DNA from: Superficieibacter sp. 1612_C1
GTDB lineage: Bacteria; Pseudomonadota; Gammaproteobacteria; Enterobacterales; Enterobacteriaceae
Length of the DNA stretch: 64,000 nt
Assembly: GCF_015234305.1 (NCBI RefSeq)
Contig: NZ_JADGMI010000001.1
Location: 930,001 to 994,000 of the forward strand
Direction: 5' to 3'
Made by a program: the position numbers and the translations under genes. The notes beneath the pieces were generated by a model that was not told the DNA's origin, searched no databases, and saw only the letters and a list, made by a program, of their open reading frames with translations. The stretch's first letter is position 1. Every line of letters begins with the position of its first letter. This document shows, in pieces, positions 17,671-25,878 of this stretch.

Positions 17671-20084
17671 GATATGGATCCGTTTGCAGCGGTATTGAAG
17701 CCGCAACAGTTGCCTGGGAGCCGCTGGGTTGGAAAGCTGCATGGTTTGCTGAGATAGAAAAATTCCCGTCGGCCGTCCTGGCAGCCCGTTGGCCTGAAGT
17801 GAATAACCTTGGCGATATGACAAAAATCGCCGCCGCTGTGAGGGCCGGAGACGTCGAAGCGCCAGATGTGGTGGTCGGAGGCACACCGTGCCAGGCATTC
17901 AGTATCGCTGGTTTACGAAACGGACTCGCCGACGCGCGCGGGCAATTAACTCTTTCATATGTGGAGCTGGCAAATGCCATCGACGACAAACGCACTGAGC
18001 GGCAGGAAGAAGAAGCAATCTTCGTCTGGGAAAACGTCCCGGGTGTCCTCTCAGACAAAGATAACGCTTTCGGGCACTTCCTTGCCGGGCTGGCTGGAGA
18101 AAATGAAGCAATCGAACCTGGTGAACGACCTGCAGCAGGTAAAAGCAATGGATACTGGCGCTGGAATAAAAAAACCTGTCAGCACATTGCAGCATGGCCG
18201 CAGCGTGGTTGTATTTATGGACCACAGCGCGCGCTGGCCTGGGTTGTCAGAGATGCCCAATACTTCGGAGTGGCCCAACGACGCAAGCGTGTGTTCGTTG
18301 TCGCAAGTGCTCGAAAAGGATTCGATCCCGCAGAAGTACTTTTTGAGTTCGACGGCATGCGCCGGGATACTCCGCCGAGCCGCGAACCGCAATCGGCAGT
18401 TGCCACCAATGCTGAAGAGCGCCCTGAGAGCGGTAGCCACTGGGACAACTCGTTAAATCCACATCCAACTCTCAATCAGTCAAACAATACTGGTGGCATA
18501 GGACAAAGCAACCAGGAGATTTTTGCTCAGCGTGGTGCAGGCATCGTCTGTAACGATCATCATTCAGCAGTTTATTCTTCTGTAGCACGCACCCTTTTGG
18601 CAAAAGAAAACGACAGTACCGCTGAGGATTTAGAAACATACGTTCTGGCTTATGGCGGGGGCAATACTGCCGGAAGTATTGACGTTGCAACCGCATGTAC
18701 CGCGCATGGCGTGAGGATGGATTTTGATACGGAAACCTTCGCTGTGCATGGTACTCAGGATCCTGATTTTAATTTCGAGCTTGCGCATACGTTGGGGCGC
18801 AACGGCGGCCAGGAAAATGCATGCATTGCTTTCAGCTATAAGGATTATGGTGCTGATGCCACTGTTAATTTATCTCCAACCATCCGCGCCGGGAATCACG
18901 ACACCAGCCATGCAAATAGTGGTCAACCTCCAGCTGTAGCTTTTGCTGAAAATAGCCGGAACGAGATACGGTTACAGAATGGTGATGGGCAGATTACTGG
19001 CCCACTATCAACCGGTGGCGGCAAACCAGGACAGGGTTATGCAGCTATCGCAACAAAAATGCAGGTACGTCGCCTCACACCAATAGAGTGCGAGCGCCTT
19101 CAGGGCTTCCCTGACAACCATACCCTCATTGTCTGGCGCGGCCGAGAGGTTGCTGATTGCCCGGATGGGCCGCGCTACAAAGCGATCGGCAACTCTATGG
19201 CAGTTCCGGTTATGCGCTGGATTGGCGAACGTATCGCCGCTGCGCTGCCAACGGAAGAACCAGCGCCGCGCACATGGCAGCGCCCGTTCCTGAAGTGGGC
19301 TGGTGGCAAATACTCTCTGCTGCCGGAACTGGATCGTCTTATCCCGGCAGGAAAACGCCTGATTGAACCATTTGTGGGCGGCGGTTCGGTATTCATCAAC
19401 TCGAATAAACATGCCGCTTTCCTGCTGGCAGATGTTAACGCCGATTTGATTAACCTTTATCAGATGCTGGCGCTGGTGCCGGAAAAGGTGATGTGCCATG
19501 CACGGCTTTTATTCAGCAGCCTTAACACTGCGGAAGGTTACACAGCGGTTCGCGATGAGTTCAACCGGCAGCTCATCGCAGCACCGGAGCGCGCGGCTGC
19601 TTTTTTGTTCCTCAACCGCCATTGCTTTAACGGCCTGATCCGCTACAACCGCGCCGGAGAATTTAACGTCGGCTGGGGCAAATATCCGGCACCGTATTTT
19701 CCTGAAAACGAAATAAAAGTATTTGCTGACATGGCACATAACTGCGTTTTTATGAACGCTGGTTTTCGCCGCACGCTGTCGCTGGCAGGCGAGGGTGATG
19801 TTGTGTACTGCGATCCGCCTTATGAACCGATGCCGGGTACCGCAGGCTTTACCGGTTATGCCTCCGGAGGTTTCACCTTGGAGGATCAGATCGCTCTCGC
19901 AGAATGCTGCGTTGCAGCCCACCAGCGTGAGGCGCGTATCGTCATATCAAATTCTGTGGCCCCGCGCATCGTTGAACTGTACGAGCAGCATGGGTTTTCG
20001 CTGAATTACGTCACCGCACGCCGATCCATTTCAAGCAAAGGCAGCACCCGCGAGATCGCAAAAGATCTCGTCGCGGTGCTTTAA
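17667..20084 (+). CDS. Fused DNA cytosine-C5 (Dcm-like) and adenine-N6 (Dam-like) methyltransferase
   Basis: 805 residues, two enzymes in one chain. Residues 1-525 form a C5 methyltransferase: SAM motif near 4-14, catalytic Cys75 in TPCQAF, ENV at 122-124, QRRKR at 204-208, a long variable target-recognition part (about 240-460) with repeated TL/GN-type turns, then RRLTPIECERLQGFPD (about 468) and RYKAIGNSMAVPV (about 503). Residues 540-805 form a Dam-type enzyme: FLKWAGGKYSLLPEL, EPFVGGGSVF, FLNRHCFNGLIRYN, catalytic DPPY at 716-719. It likely protects phage DNA from host restriction. Starts four bases before the end of the initiator gene. No partner endonuclease is present. Confidence 0.92.
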   Translation: MRYGSVCSGIEAATVAWEPLGWKAAWFAEIEKFPSAVLAARWPEVNNLGDMTKIAAAVRAGDVEAPDVVVGGTPCQAFSIAGLRNGLADARGQLTLSYVELANAIDDKRTERQEEEAIFVWENVPGVLSDKDNAFGHFLAGLAGENEAIEPGERPAAGKSNGYWRWNKKTCQHIAAWPQRGCIYGPQRALAWVVRDAQYFGVAQRRKRVFVVASARKGFDPAEVLFEFDGMRRDTPPSREPQSAVATNAEERPESGSHWDNSLNPHPTLNQSNNTGGIGQSNQEIFAQRGAGIVCNDHHSAVYSSVARTLLAKENDSTAEDLETYVLAYGGGNTAGSIDVATACTAHGVRMDFDTETFAVHGTQDPDFNFELAHTLGRNGGQENACIAFSYKDYGADATVNLSPTIRAGNHDTSHANSGQPPAVAFAENSRNEIRLQNGDGQITGPLSTGGGKPGQGYAAIATKMQVRRLTPIECERLQGFPDNHTLIVWRGREVADCPDGPRYKAIGNSMAVPVMRWIGERIAAALPTEEPAPRTWQRPFLKWAGGKYSLLPELDRLIPAGKRLIEPFVGGGSVFINSNKHAAFLLADVNADLINLYQMLALVPEKVMCHARLLFSSLNTAEGYTAVRDEFNRQLIAAPERAAAFLFLNRHCFNGLIRYNRAGEFNVGWGKYPAPYFPENEIKVFADMAHNCVFMNAGFRRTLSLAGEGDVVYCDPPYEPMPGTAGFTGYASGGFTLEDQIALAECCVAAHQREARIVISNSVAPRIVELYEQHGFSLNYVTARRSISSKGSTREIAKDLVAVL

Positions 20085-20093
20085 GGGGGAACA

Positions 20094-20423
20094 GTGGAAA
20101 AAGACAAAAAATTAACTGTCAGCCAGCAGAAGGTGCTCGACGAACTGATCGCATTCCAGCACGAGCATGGTTTTTCACCAACAGCGGCCGAGCTGGCTAA
20201 ACGTCTGGGTTTTCGTTCGCCCAACGCCGCCGCAGATCATTTACGCGCACTTCATAAAAAAGGCGTTATTTCGATCTCGCCTGGCATATCGCGCGGCATC
20301 GCTATTACCAGCATGAGTAATGAGGCCAAGGCAATATCCCTCCTGCGTTCGCTGGTGGATGGTGATGAGTACGCCAGAGAGCATGCGATCGCTTTCCTGG
20401 AATCCCGCGGGGAGGCGGCATGA
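20094..20423 (+). CDS. LexA-like DNA-binding domain protein without peptidase
   Basis: 109 residues starting at GTG with GGGGGAA upstream. The first 70 residues match the LexA N-terminal winged helix (LTVSQQKVLDELIAFQ, FSPTAAELAKRLGFRSPNAA). There is no S24 Ser/Lys domain; the rest is a short helix pair. It could bind LexA-type operators without being cleaved after DNA damage, or regulate phage genes. Overlaps rusA by four bases. Confidence 0.8.
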   Translation: MEKDKKLTVSQQKVLDELIAFQHEHGFSPTAAELAKRLGFRSPNAAADHLRALHKKGVISISPGISRGIAITSMSNEAKAISLLRSLVDGDEYAREHAIAFLESRGEAA

Positions 20424-20806
20424 AGTTAATTCTGCCGTTCCCACCCAGCGTTAACACCTACTGGCGCGCACCTAATAAAGGCCCACTGAAGGGCAGGCAT
20501 CTTATCAGCGCCAAAGGGCGGGAATACCAGAGCGCAGCGTGTGCGGCGATCATTAAGCAATTGCGCAGACTGCCTAAGCCCACTACCGCAGACGTGGCGG
20601 TAGAGATCATCTTCTACCCGCCCGACGCCCGCCGCCGGGATCTGGATAACTACAACAAAGCGCTTTTCGATGCGCTGACACACGCTGGCGTATGGAAAGA
20701 CGACAGCCAGGTAAAACGCATGCTGGTGGAGTGGGGACCAGTGGTACCGAAAGGGAAGGTTGAAATCACCATCAGTAAGTATGAGCCAGCGGTTTCAACG
20801 GCGTGA
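20420..20806 (+). CDS. rusA: Holliday junction resolvase RusA
   Basis: 128 residues, close to E. coli DLP12 RusA (120). Motif PDARRRDLDNYNKALFDAL (about 74-92) carries the catalytic aspartates; a second Asp pair is in WKDDSQV. Resolves Holliday junctions and branched DNA made by phage recombination. Coupled to the LexA-like gene. Confidence 0.95.
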   Translation: MKLILPFPPSVNTYWRAPNKGPLKGRHLISAKGREYQSAACAAIIKQLRRLPKPTTADVAVEIIFYPPDARRRDLDNYNKALFDALTHAGVWKDDSQVKRMLVEWGPVVPKGKVEITISKYEPAVSTA

Positions 20807-20922
20807 ACCAGTGGATATGCATACAGTTAAGGTTGAAAGATATGCAAATCAGCAGTAAGGTCAATATGTGCAAACGAAGCGGGAGTGCAGTCCCGTTAGT
20901 AACAAAAAAAGTGGAGAAACCT

Positions 20923-21720
20923 ATGAGTCAATTACTCGTGATTGACGGCGTTTCCGTACGCCGTGATATTTTTGGTCGTTACTGCCTTAACGATCTCCAT
21001 CGCGCTGCCGGTGCTCATGATAAGCACAAGCCAGCGTTCTGGCTCCGGAACGAGCAAACCGAACAATTAATAAGCGAGTTGCAAATTAGCAACTCGGAAG
21101 CGCCGGAACCCGTAAGTGTTATTCGGGGCGGTAAAGAGCAGGGCAGTTACGTCTGCAAAGAACTGGTCTACTCCTACGCTATGTGGATCAGCCCACAGTT
21201 CAGCCTGAGGGTAATTCGGACGTTTGATGCAGCCGTAAGCCTGCCAGCAACCTCTAACAGCCTGGCGGCAGATAAAATGCAGGCTGGCGTTATCCTGCTC
21301 GATTTTATGCAGCGATCCCTTAATCTATCAAATTCCTCCGTACTGGGCGCGTGCCAGAAGCTTCAGGAGGCCGTTGGCCTACCGAACCTTGCTCCTCACT
21401 ACGCCATTGACGCGCCTGCTGGCGCACCGGATGGCTCCAGCCGCCCCACGCAGTCTCTGAGCGCTCTGCTTAAAGCCAGTGGCATCCGCATTACTGCATC
21501 GCTGGCATACCAGCAGCTGGCTAAACTGGGGATCGTCGAGCAGAAGGAGCGCCGCAGTCGTTCAGGTGCAAACGGCGTGAAGCGCTTCTGGTCTGTGACC
21601 GCCAGGGGCTGCATGTACGGGAAGAACATCACCAGCCCTGCCAACCCACGCGAAACTCAGCCACATTTTTTCGAGTCGAAATTTCCAGAGCTACTGCGCC
21701 TGCTTGAAACAGTACATTGA
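20923..21720 (+). CDS. KilA-N domain protein (antirepressor family)
   Basis: 265 residues from ATG 20923; TGGAGA lies five bases upstream, while the longer frame starting at 20803 would include a hairpin (20880-20895, CGGGA/TCCCG). KilA-N domain at about 1-100 (VSVRRDIFGRYCLNDLHRAA, then VYSYAMWISPQFSLRVIRTF), followed by a C-terminal winged-helix-like part (LLKASGIRITASLAYQQLAK). Proteins of this kind act as antirepressors or regulators in P1 and P22-like phages; the target here is unknown. The upstream hairpin may modulate expression. Confidence 0.85.
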   Translation: MSQLLVIDGVSVRRDIFGRYCLNDLHRAAGAHDKHKPAFWLRNEQTEQLISELQISNSEAPEPVSVIRGGKEQGSYVCKELVYSYAMWISPQFSLRVIRTFDAAVSLPATSNSLAADKMQAGVILLDFMQRSLNLSNSSVLGACQKLQEAVGLPNLAPHYAIDAPAGAPDGSSRPTQSLSALLKASGIRITASLAYQQLAKLGIVEQKERRSRSGANGVKRFWSVTARGCMYGKNITSPANPRETQPHFFESKFPELLRLLETVH

Positions 21721-21728
21721 GGTGATAA

Positions 21729-22772
21729 GTGAGAGCACTGCTTAAACCCGATATTGCCCGCCACCTGGGTATCGTGCTGCTGAGGCCCGGAAGTGAGCTG
21801 ATGACAATCTTCAGTTCCGGACGGGTGCTGGTGGAGCCGCAGCCGGAAAATATGATGCATCTCCCTACCGGGCGTGTTGCTGATGCCCGGCAGCCACTGG
21901 CAGAAGATGAGAGGCTATATTCGTTCTTCTGCGATGAGCGGGTGATCCATGCCGCTGGCGGTATCGGCGCGCTGGAATCCTGGCTCGAGCGGTATGGCGG
22001 GGGAAAATGCCAGTGGCCGCACTCGGACTATCACCACTGCGAGCTGGTCACCCAGCGACACGAACCCGGCGCGCTGCTGCTGTGCTGGCACTGCGATAAC
22101 AATCTGCGCGAACAGACCACCGACACGATGGCGGCCCTGGCCCGCCAGAACGTTGCCAGATGGATAGTGGATGTGGCGCGCTTGTCATCCGGCTATGACG
22201 CATCGCGGGAGCTGTCATTGTCCGAGCTATGCTGGTGGACGGTTTATGCCGGTGTGGCTGACGCTATCCCGGAAGATATGGCGCGCCGCGCGCTGAGTCT
22301 ACCTGGAGAACCGCATCAGTCTGTTTATCGCGGTCACGATCTCGGCCCGTCTGTCGGTGGTAAAGAGGTGCTGGGCAAGCGGCTGAAGAAATATAAGCCA
22401 GCCGCGCGCCAGTCAGCCGAGCCACCAGCAGCTAAACCAGTGGTAAATATTCAGGTTGATCCGGAATCGCCCGAAAGCCTGATGCTTCGCCCGAAGCGTC
22501 GGCGCTGGGTGAATGAAAAATATACCCGGTGGGCTAAAACGCAGGTATGCATCTGCTGCGGCAAGCCAGCAGATGATCCGCACCATCTTATTGGTTACGG
22601 GCAGGGTGGCATGGGAACCAAAGCGCATGATCTCTTTGTGATCCCGCTGTGCAGGGCGCATCACGATGAGTTACATGCTGATCCAGCGGCGTTTGAAGCG
22701 AAATATGGCAGCCAGCCAGAGCTGGTGATGAAGACAATAGACCGTGCGCTGGCCTTCGGCGTGCTGGCGTAA
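21729..22772 (+). CDS. DUF968 protein with Cys/His HNH-like domain (YdfU-like)
   Basis: 347 residues starting at GTG with GAGGTG upstream. DUF968 family, found before Q in many lambdoid phages (YdfU in Qin is 360). The C-terminal part has CICCGKPADDPHHLIGYG and CRAHHDELH (about 275-320), a zinc-binding HNH-like fold that suggests nucleic-acid binding or cleavage. Function not established. Confidence 0.88.
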   Translation: MRALLKPDIARHLGIVLLRPGSELMTIFSSGRVLVEPQPENMMHLPTGRVADARQPLAEDERLYSFFCDERVIHAAGGIGALESWLERYGGGKCQWPHSDYHHCELVTQRHEPGALLLCWHCDNNLREQTTDTMAALARQNVARWIVDVARLSSGYDASRELSLSELCWWTVYAGVADAIPEDMARRALSLPGEPHQSVYRGHDLGPSVGGKEVLGKRLKKYKPAARQSAEPPAAKPVVNIQVDPESPESLMLRPKRRRWVNEKYTRWAKTQVCICCGKPADDPHHLIGYGQGGMGTKAHDLFVIPLCRAHHDELHADPAAFEAKYGSQPELVMKTIDRALAFGVLA

Positions 22773-22787
22773 AGGAGTGGAGAAATA

Positions 22788-23618
22788 ATGAACCTTGATG
22801 GCGTAGTGAAATTCTTTGCACCAAAAGGGATGTACATCTCTGACAGTATCCGCGCAACGGCCAGCGAACAGCTTACCGTCACCGATGTGATGACTGCACT
22901 GGGAATGACTCAGGCTGATGCAGGGATAGGTCTGGCAATGTACTTGGGTAAGGCAGGCATTAGCCAGCAGGACCGGGAGGCTGCAATAAGCTGGCTGGCA
23001 GCTTATGCAAAAGAAAAGGCTCCTTTCGCGGTTCGCCGTCTGGCAGGGAAAAAATTTCCTCTGTGTATGCGCATTCTGGCGAAGTTTGCCTACAACGATT
23101 ATGCATCTTCTGCGGCAGATACGGTCGATTGCCCGAAATGTCATGGTAAAGGGATCATTGAAAAAGCTGTCACGATGGAAAAGAGCCATTACACAATGCG
23201 CCTTCCTCAGTTTGCCAAAGACCTTGGGCAGTCTCCCTCAGACTTTGAAGTAAAGCGCATCATTGAAGATACAGAGCATTGCCTTTGTAGTAGGTGTGGT
23301 GGGAAAGGGAAGATAAGTAAGCGCTGCCAGTGTGGCGGCACAGGTAAGACGCTCGATCGCAAAGCAACCGACTTTCAGGGGATACCAGTTTATAAAGACT
23401 GTAAACGCTGCGAGGGGCGGGGTTTTACCAGACCAAAGTCGTCAGTCGCTTACCGGGGCATTTTCTCATTGCTGCCCAGTCTGCCAGATCGCACATGGAG
23501 ATATTCGTGGAAGCCTTTTTATGAAAGCCTGGTAACGAAATGCTTTGAAGAAGAAAGCTATACCGACAGACAATTAAAAAGAGTAACTGGCTCGCAAAGT
23601 TTGAATGATTTCTCATAA
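22788..23618 (+). CDS. Q: Late gene antiterminator Q
   Basis: 276 residues. Two Cys-rich zinc-binding pairs in the middle: CPKCHGKGI (about 117) and CSRCGGKGKISKRCQCGGTG (about 172-191), then CKRCEGRGF; the pattern of the phage 82-type Q family. It modifies RNA polymerase paused just after the late promoter, letting it read through terminators in the late operon. The expected promoter and terminator are found directly downstream. Last gene of the rightward early operon. Confidence 0.93.
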   Translation: MNLDGVVKFFAPKGMYISDSIRATASEQLTVTDVMTALGMTQADAGIGLAMYLGKAGISQQDREAAISWLAAYAKEKAPFAVRRLAGKKFPLCMRILAKFAYNDYASSAADTVDCPKCHGKGIIEKAVTMEKSHYTMRLPQFAKDLGQSPSDFEVKRIIEDTEHCLCSRCGGKGKISKRCQCGGTGKTLDRKATDFQGIPVYKDCKRCEGRGFTRPKSSVAYRGIFSLLPSLPDRTWRYSWKPFYESLVTKCFEEESYTDRQLKRVTGSQSLNDFS

Positions 23619-23661
23619 TTTAGCGACACGATACTTGCAATCTTGCCGTTTTTGTGTAAAT

Positions 23662-23689
23662 TTGACATTAACGATGGGCATTGTATGTT
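23662..23689 (+). promoter_or_regulatory. Late promoter PR'
   Basis: -35 TTGACA (23662-23667), 16-base spacer, -10 TATGTT (23684-23689), 43 bp after Q and just before an intrinsic terminator. This is the standard place of the Q-dependent late promoter. Confidence 0.8.
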
Positions 23690-23699
23690 CAGAGTTAAC

Positions 23700-23725
23700 A
23701 ACCCGCCTACGAGCGGGTTTTTTTG
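23700..23725 (+). terminator. Early late-operon terminator tR'
   Basis: AACCCGC (23700-23706), loop CTACGA, GCGGGTT (23713-23719) and a run of T. It lies about ten bases past the predicted late start, so without Q the transcript would be only some 30 nt. Confidence 0.9.
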
Positions 23726-23921
23726 TTTCTGGATGCCGCCGCCAATATGACAAAGAGCGGGAGTGATGCGAAGCCTACATGTCCCAGCCGATCGCAAAGC
23801 TCAACAAGGCAGGGCCACAATATGAATCTGCGGCAGTTGCGGCTGGTCGCTCCGTACCAGTAAGCGGAAATTTGACGCCATCGACATTGACGAAATTCGT
23901 TTCTCGGCTGTTAATTAGTGA
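23726..23921 (+). other. Late leader spacer without a clear gene
   Basis: A 49-codon frame (23779-23928, beginning MSQPIAKLNKAG) is open but has no convincing ribosome site and runs into the structured element that follows. I see no other feature. Confidence 0.3.
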
Positions 23922-24098
23922 GTGGTGAATCCCCCTGTGCGGAGGGGCTACCAGCAAGGTCTTTGATTATTCAACATCGCGGGTCTGCTGACTGGGGCAG
24001 ATCCACCGGGAGGCACCCGGCACCACATATACCTACTTCACCGACAGTCATATTTGCTTTGCTACTTCTGGCCTGCTTGTCCGAGCAGGCTTTTTTTT
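23922..24098 (+). ncRNA. Structured late-leader RNA element, copy 1, with terminator
   Basis: GTGGTG (23922-23927) can pair with CACCAC (24021-24026), closing about 105 nt. Inside are a C/G-rich hairpin (CCCCT 23932-23936 with AGGGG 23943-23947) and CCGGG/CCCGG (24006-24020, loop AGGCA). A strong terminator follows: GCCTGCT/AGCAGGC (24071-24090) and eight T. The same parts recur in copy 2. I recall similar sequence between Q and holin in other lambdoid phages, but no function is known to me. Confidence 0.5.
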
Positions 24099-24183
24099 AA
24101 CCATCATTAACACATTGTGCGATAGGGTGCTGTTTTCAGCGTCATAAACAGGCGAATACAGCGAAACGGTATAAGATTTTTTT

Positions 24184-24342
24184 GTGGTGAATCCCCCTGA
24201 GCGGAGGGGCGTAATCAGCACCCGGTTAACAGCAAGACAACCTAACACGCAAGTTTCAGTCGCTGGCTCGAACTTACCGGGAGGCACCCGGCACCACAAC
24301 TCAAAAAAATATCTCACAAGCCTGCGATGCAGGCTTTTTTTT
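24184..24342 (+). ncRNA. Structured late-leader RNA element, copy 2, with terminator
   Basis: Same plan as copy 1: GTGGTG (24184-24189) with CACCAC (24292-24297), a CCCCT/AGGGG hairpin just after the first arm, CCGGG/CCCGG with the identical AGGCA loop (24277-24291), then terminator AAGCCTGC/GCAGGCTT (24318-24336) with eight T. The middle part between the hairpins differs from copy 1, so hairpins and closing stem are the conserved parts. Confidence 0.5.
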
Positions 24343-24386
24343 ATCCTTTTTCCCTTAACCACTTCCCCTCAGCGGAGGTGAGAGAC

Positions 24387-24626
24387 ATGTCCCATATGAG
24401 CAAACTCGTAACCGGTGTCGCGCTCGGCACTTCCGGCGGCACCATCCTGAACGGTGTTCTGACAAAACTGAGCCCTGATGAATGGAGTGCCGTCGGTGTG
24501 CTGGCTGGTATCGCGGGCATTGTCATCACCGGGCTTATTAACTGGTACTTCAAACGAAAGGTCGCCAATGCCCAGGTAAGGGCGCTGGAGAAATACGGCC
24601 CGACGGTAAAAGTTGGAGATGACTGA
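24387..24626 (+). CDS. S: Phage 21-type holin (pinholin), dual start
   Basis: 79 residues with two membrane segments (about 12-30 and 35-53), like S of phage 21 (71 residues, class II). GGAGGTG lies upstream. Met1 and Met4 (MSHMSK) mirror the MKSMDK dual start of S21, where the longer form is the antiholin. Holes depolarise the membrane and activate the SAR endolysin encoded next. The 21-type lysis set fits with the 21-type attachment gene icd. Confidence 0.9.
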   Translation: MSHMSKLVTGVALGTSGGTILNGVLTKLSPDEWSAVGVLAGIAGIVITGLINWYFKRKVANAQVRALEKYGPTVKVGDD

Positions 24627-24627
24627 T

Positions 24628-25131
24628 ATGCCGATGACCAGCAGTCTGCGTAATAAACTCATCGCTGCTGCGGGCGGCGGCGCGATGCTCATCGCCACTA
24701 TTTTTCTTGGTGGTCATGACGGTGTGGAAGGGCGAAGGTATGTAGCCTACAAAGATGTGGCGGGTGTCTGGAGTGTGTGCGACGGTCACACCGGACGCGA
24801 TATCGTCCGGAACAAAACCTATACCGACCGGGAATGTGATGCTCTGCTGTGGAAAGACCTGCAACCGGCAAAGCGCACCGTTGACCAGCTGGTAAAGGTG
24901 CCGGTGGGCGAGTATCAGCGCGCCGCGCTCTACAGCTTCGTCTTTAACGTCGGCTCCGATGCGTTCTCTAAATCCACTTTGCTGCGGAAACTCAATAAGG
25001 GCGACCATGCCGGTGCGTGCGAAGAGATGCGCCGCTGGGTTTACGCTGGTGGCATGAAATGGAAAGGACTACAGAACCGGCGCGAGATGGAGCGTTCCAT
25101 GTGCCTGGCGGAAGGTAAAAATGACCTTTAA
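24628..25131 (+). CDS. R: SAR endolysin (lysozyme, GH24, R21-like)
   Basis: 167 residues from ATG 24628 (GGAGA eight bases upstream). N-terminal Ala/Gly-rich signal-arrest-release segment (about 10-29), which holds the enzyme inactive in the membrane until depolarisation. Catalytic Glu34 and Asp43 are in place (E-x8-D); the third residue of the triad, usually Thr, is Ser49. CDGHTG follows. Cleaves peptidoglycan at lysis. The beginning overlaps the region just after the holin stop. Confidence 0.93.
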   Translation: MPMTSSLRNKLIAAAGGGAMLIATIFLGGHDGVEGRRYVAYKDVAGVWSVCDGHTGRDIVRNKTYTDRECDALLWKDLQPAKRTVDQLVKVPVGEYQRAALYSFVFNVGSDAFSKSTLLRKLNKGDHAGACEEMRRWVYAGGMKWKGLQNRREMERSMCLAEGKNDL

Positions 25132-25597
25132 AGCAAAACTTATCGGCGCGCTGCTGGTTGCTGGCCTGCTGGTGGCGCTTGGCTGGGCGGTTAATCACTA
25201 CCGCGATAATGCCATCGCCTATAAAGAGCAGCGCGATAAAGCAAAAGGCGACCTGCAACTGGCGAACGATACCATCGGTGATATGAAGGTGCGCCAGCGC
25301 GATGTCGCAGCGCTCGATGCTAAATACTACGGAGAACTGGCAGATGCCAAAGCGACTATTGACCAGCTTGAACGTGATGTTGCTGCTGGCCGTAAGCGGC
25401 TGCAACTCAATGCCACCTGCAGAGCGAACGGAACGCCCGGCACCCCCAGCATGGATGATGGCACCGGCCCCCGACTTACTGACGCCGCTGAACGGGATTA
25501 TTTCACCCTCAGAGAGCGAATCGAAACTGTCACCAGACAGTTGACGGGATTGCAGCAATATGTTCGATCACAGTGTAATGTATCGATAAAAAATTAA
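25121..25597 (+). CDS. Rz: i-spanin Rz
   Basis: 158 residues with an N-terminal membrane anchor (about 5-25) and a periplasmic coiled coil ([20 protein letters not shown] onward). With Rz1 it spans the periplasm and fuses inner and outer membranes at the last step of lysis. Overlaps the endolysin end by 11 bp; Rz1 is nested inside in the +1 frame. Confidence 0.93.
   Translation: MTFKAKLIGALLVAGLLVALGWAVNHYRDNAIAYKEQRDKAKGDLQLANDTIGDMKVRQRDVAALDAKYYGELADAKATIDQLERDVAAGRKRLQLNATCRANGTPGTPSMDDGTGPRLTDAAERDYFTLRERIETVTRQLTGLQQYVRSQCNVSIKN
25344..25544 (+). CDS. Rz1: o-spanin lipoprotein Rz1, nested in Rz
   Basis: 66 residues from ATG 25344 (GGAGA eight bases upstream). Signal peptide with lipobox LLAVSGC, then a Pro-rich mature part ([15 protein letters not shown]) typical of Rz1. 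Encoded entirely inside Rz in another frame, the classical arrangement. Outer-membrane partner of Rz. Confidence 0.9.
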   Translation: MPKRLLTSLNVMLLLAVSGCNSMPPAERTERPAPPAWMMAPAPDLLTPLNGIISPSESESKLSPDS

Positions 25598-25844
25598 TAA
25601 TTTTCTCAAGTTGGCAGCGTAATAATCTGTTGAGGCAGAGCTTTTACGTAATAAAATGGTGCAACACCATATTAAAGGGCCTCAATCCATATTTGTCGTG
25701 TGTAATCCTCACAGACGCCTACACTCATCCCAGCTCTGATACTGCAAGCCAACACCAGTGTTTCAGAGTTAACTGTCAACCTAAGCGCTGGTAATTTCGG
25801 GTGGCTCCTGATTATCAGGACTAAAAGTAACGACAGTGACTTAC

Positions 25845-25878
25845 AAAGGCCACGGAAATTTTCGTGGCCTTTTCTATT
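25845..25878 (+). terminator. Terminator after the lysis genes
   Basis: AAAGGCCACGGAAA (25845-25858) and TTTTCGTGGCCTTTT (from 25859) form a long AT-flanked stem with T-rich end. Symmetric enough to act on both strands. It ends the lysis transcript unless Q-modified polymerase reads through. Confidence 0.8.

Noticed and set aside
23779-23928. 49-codon gene MSQPIAKLNKAG
   Set aside because: No ribosome site and it enters the structured element; position recalls small late-leader genes but I cannot match it.
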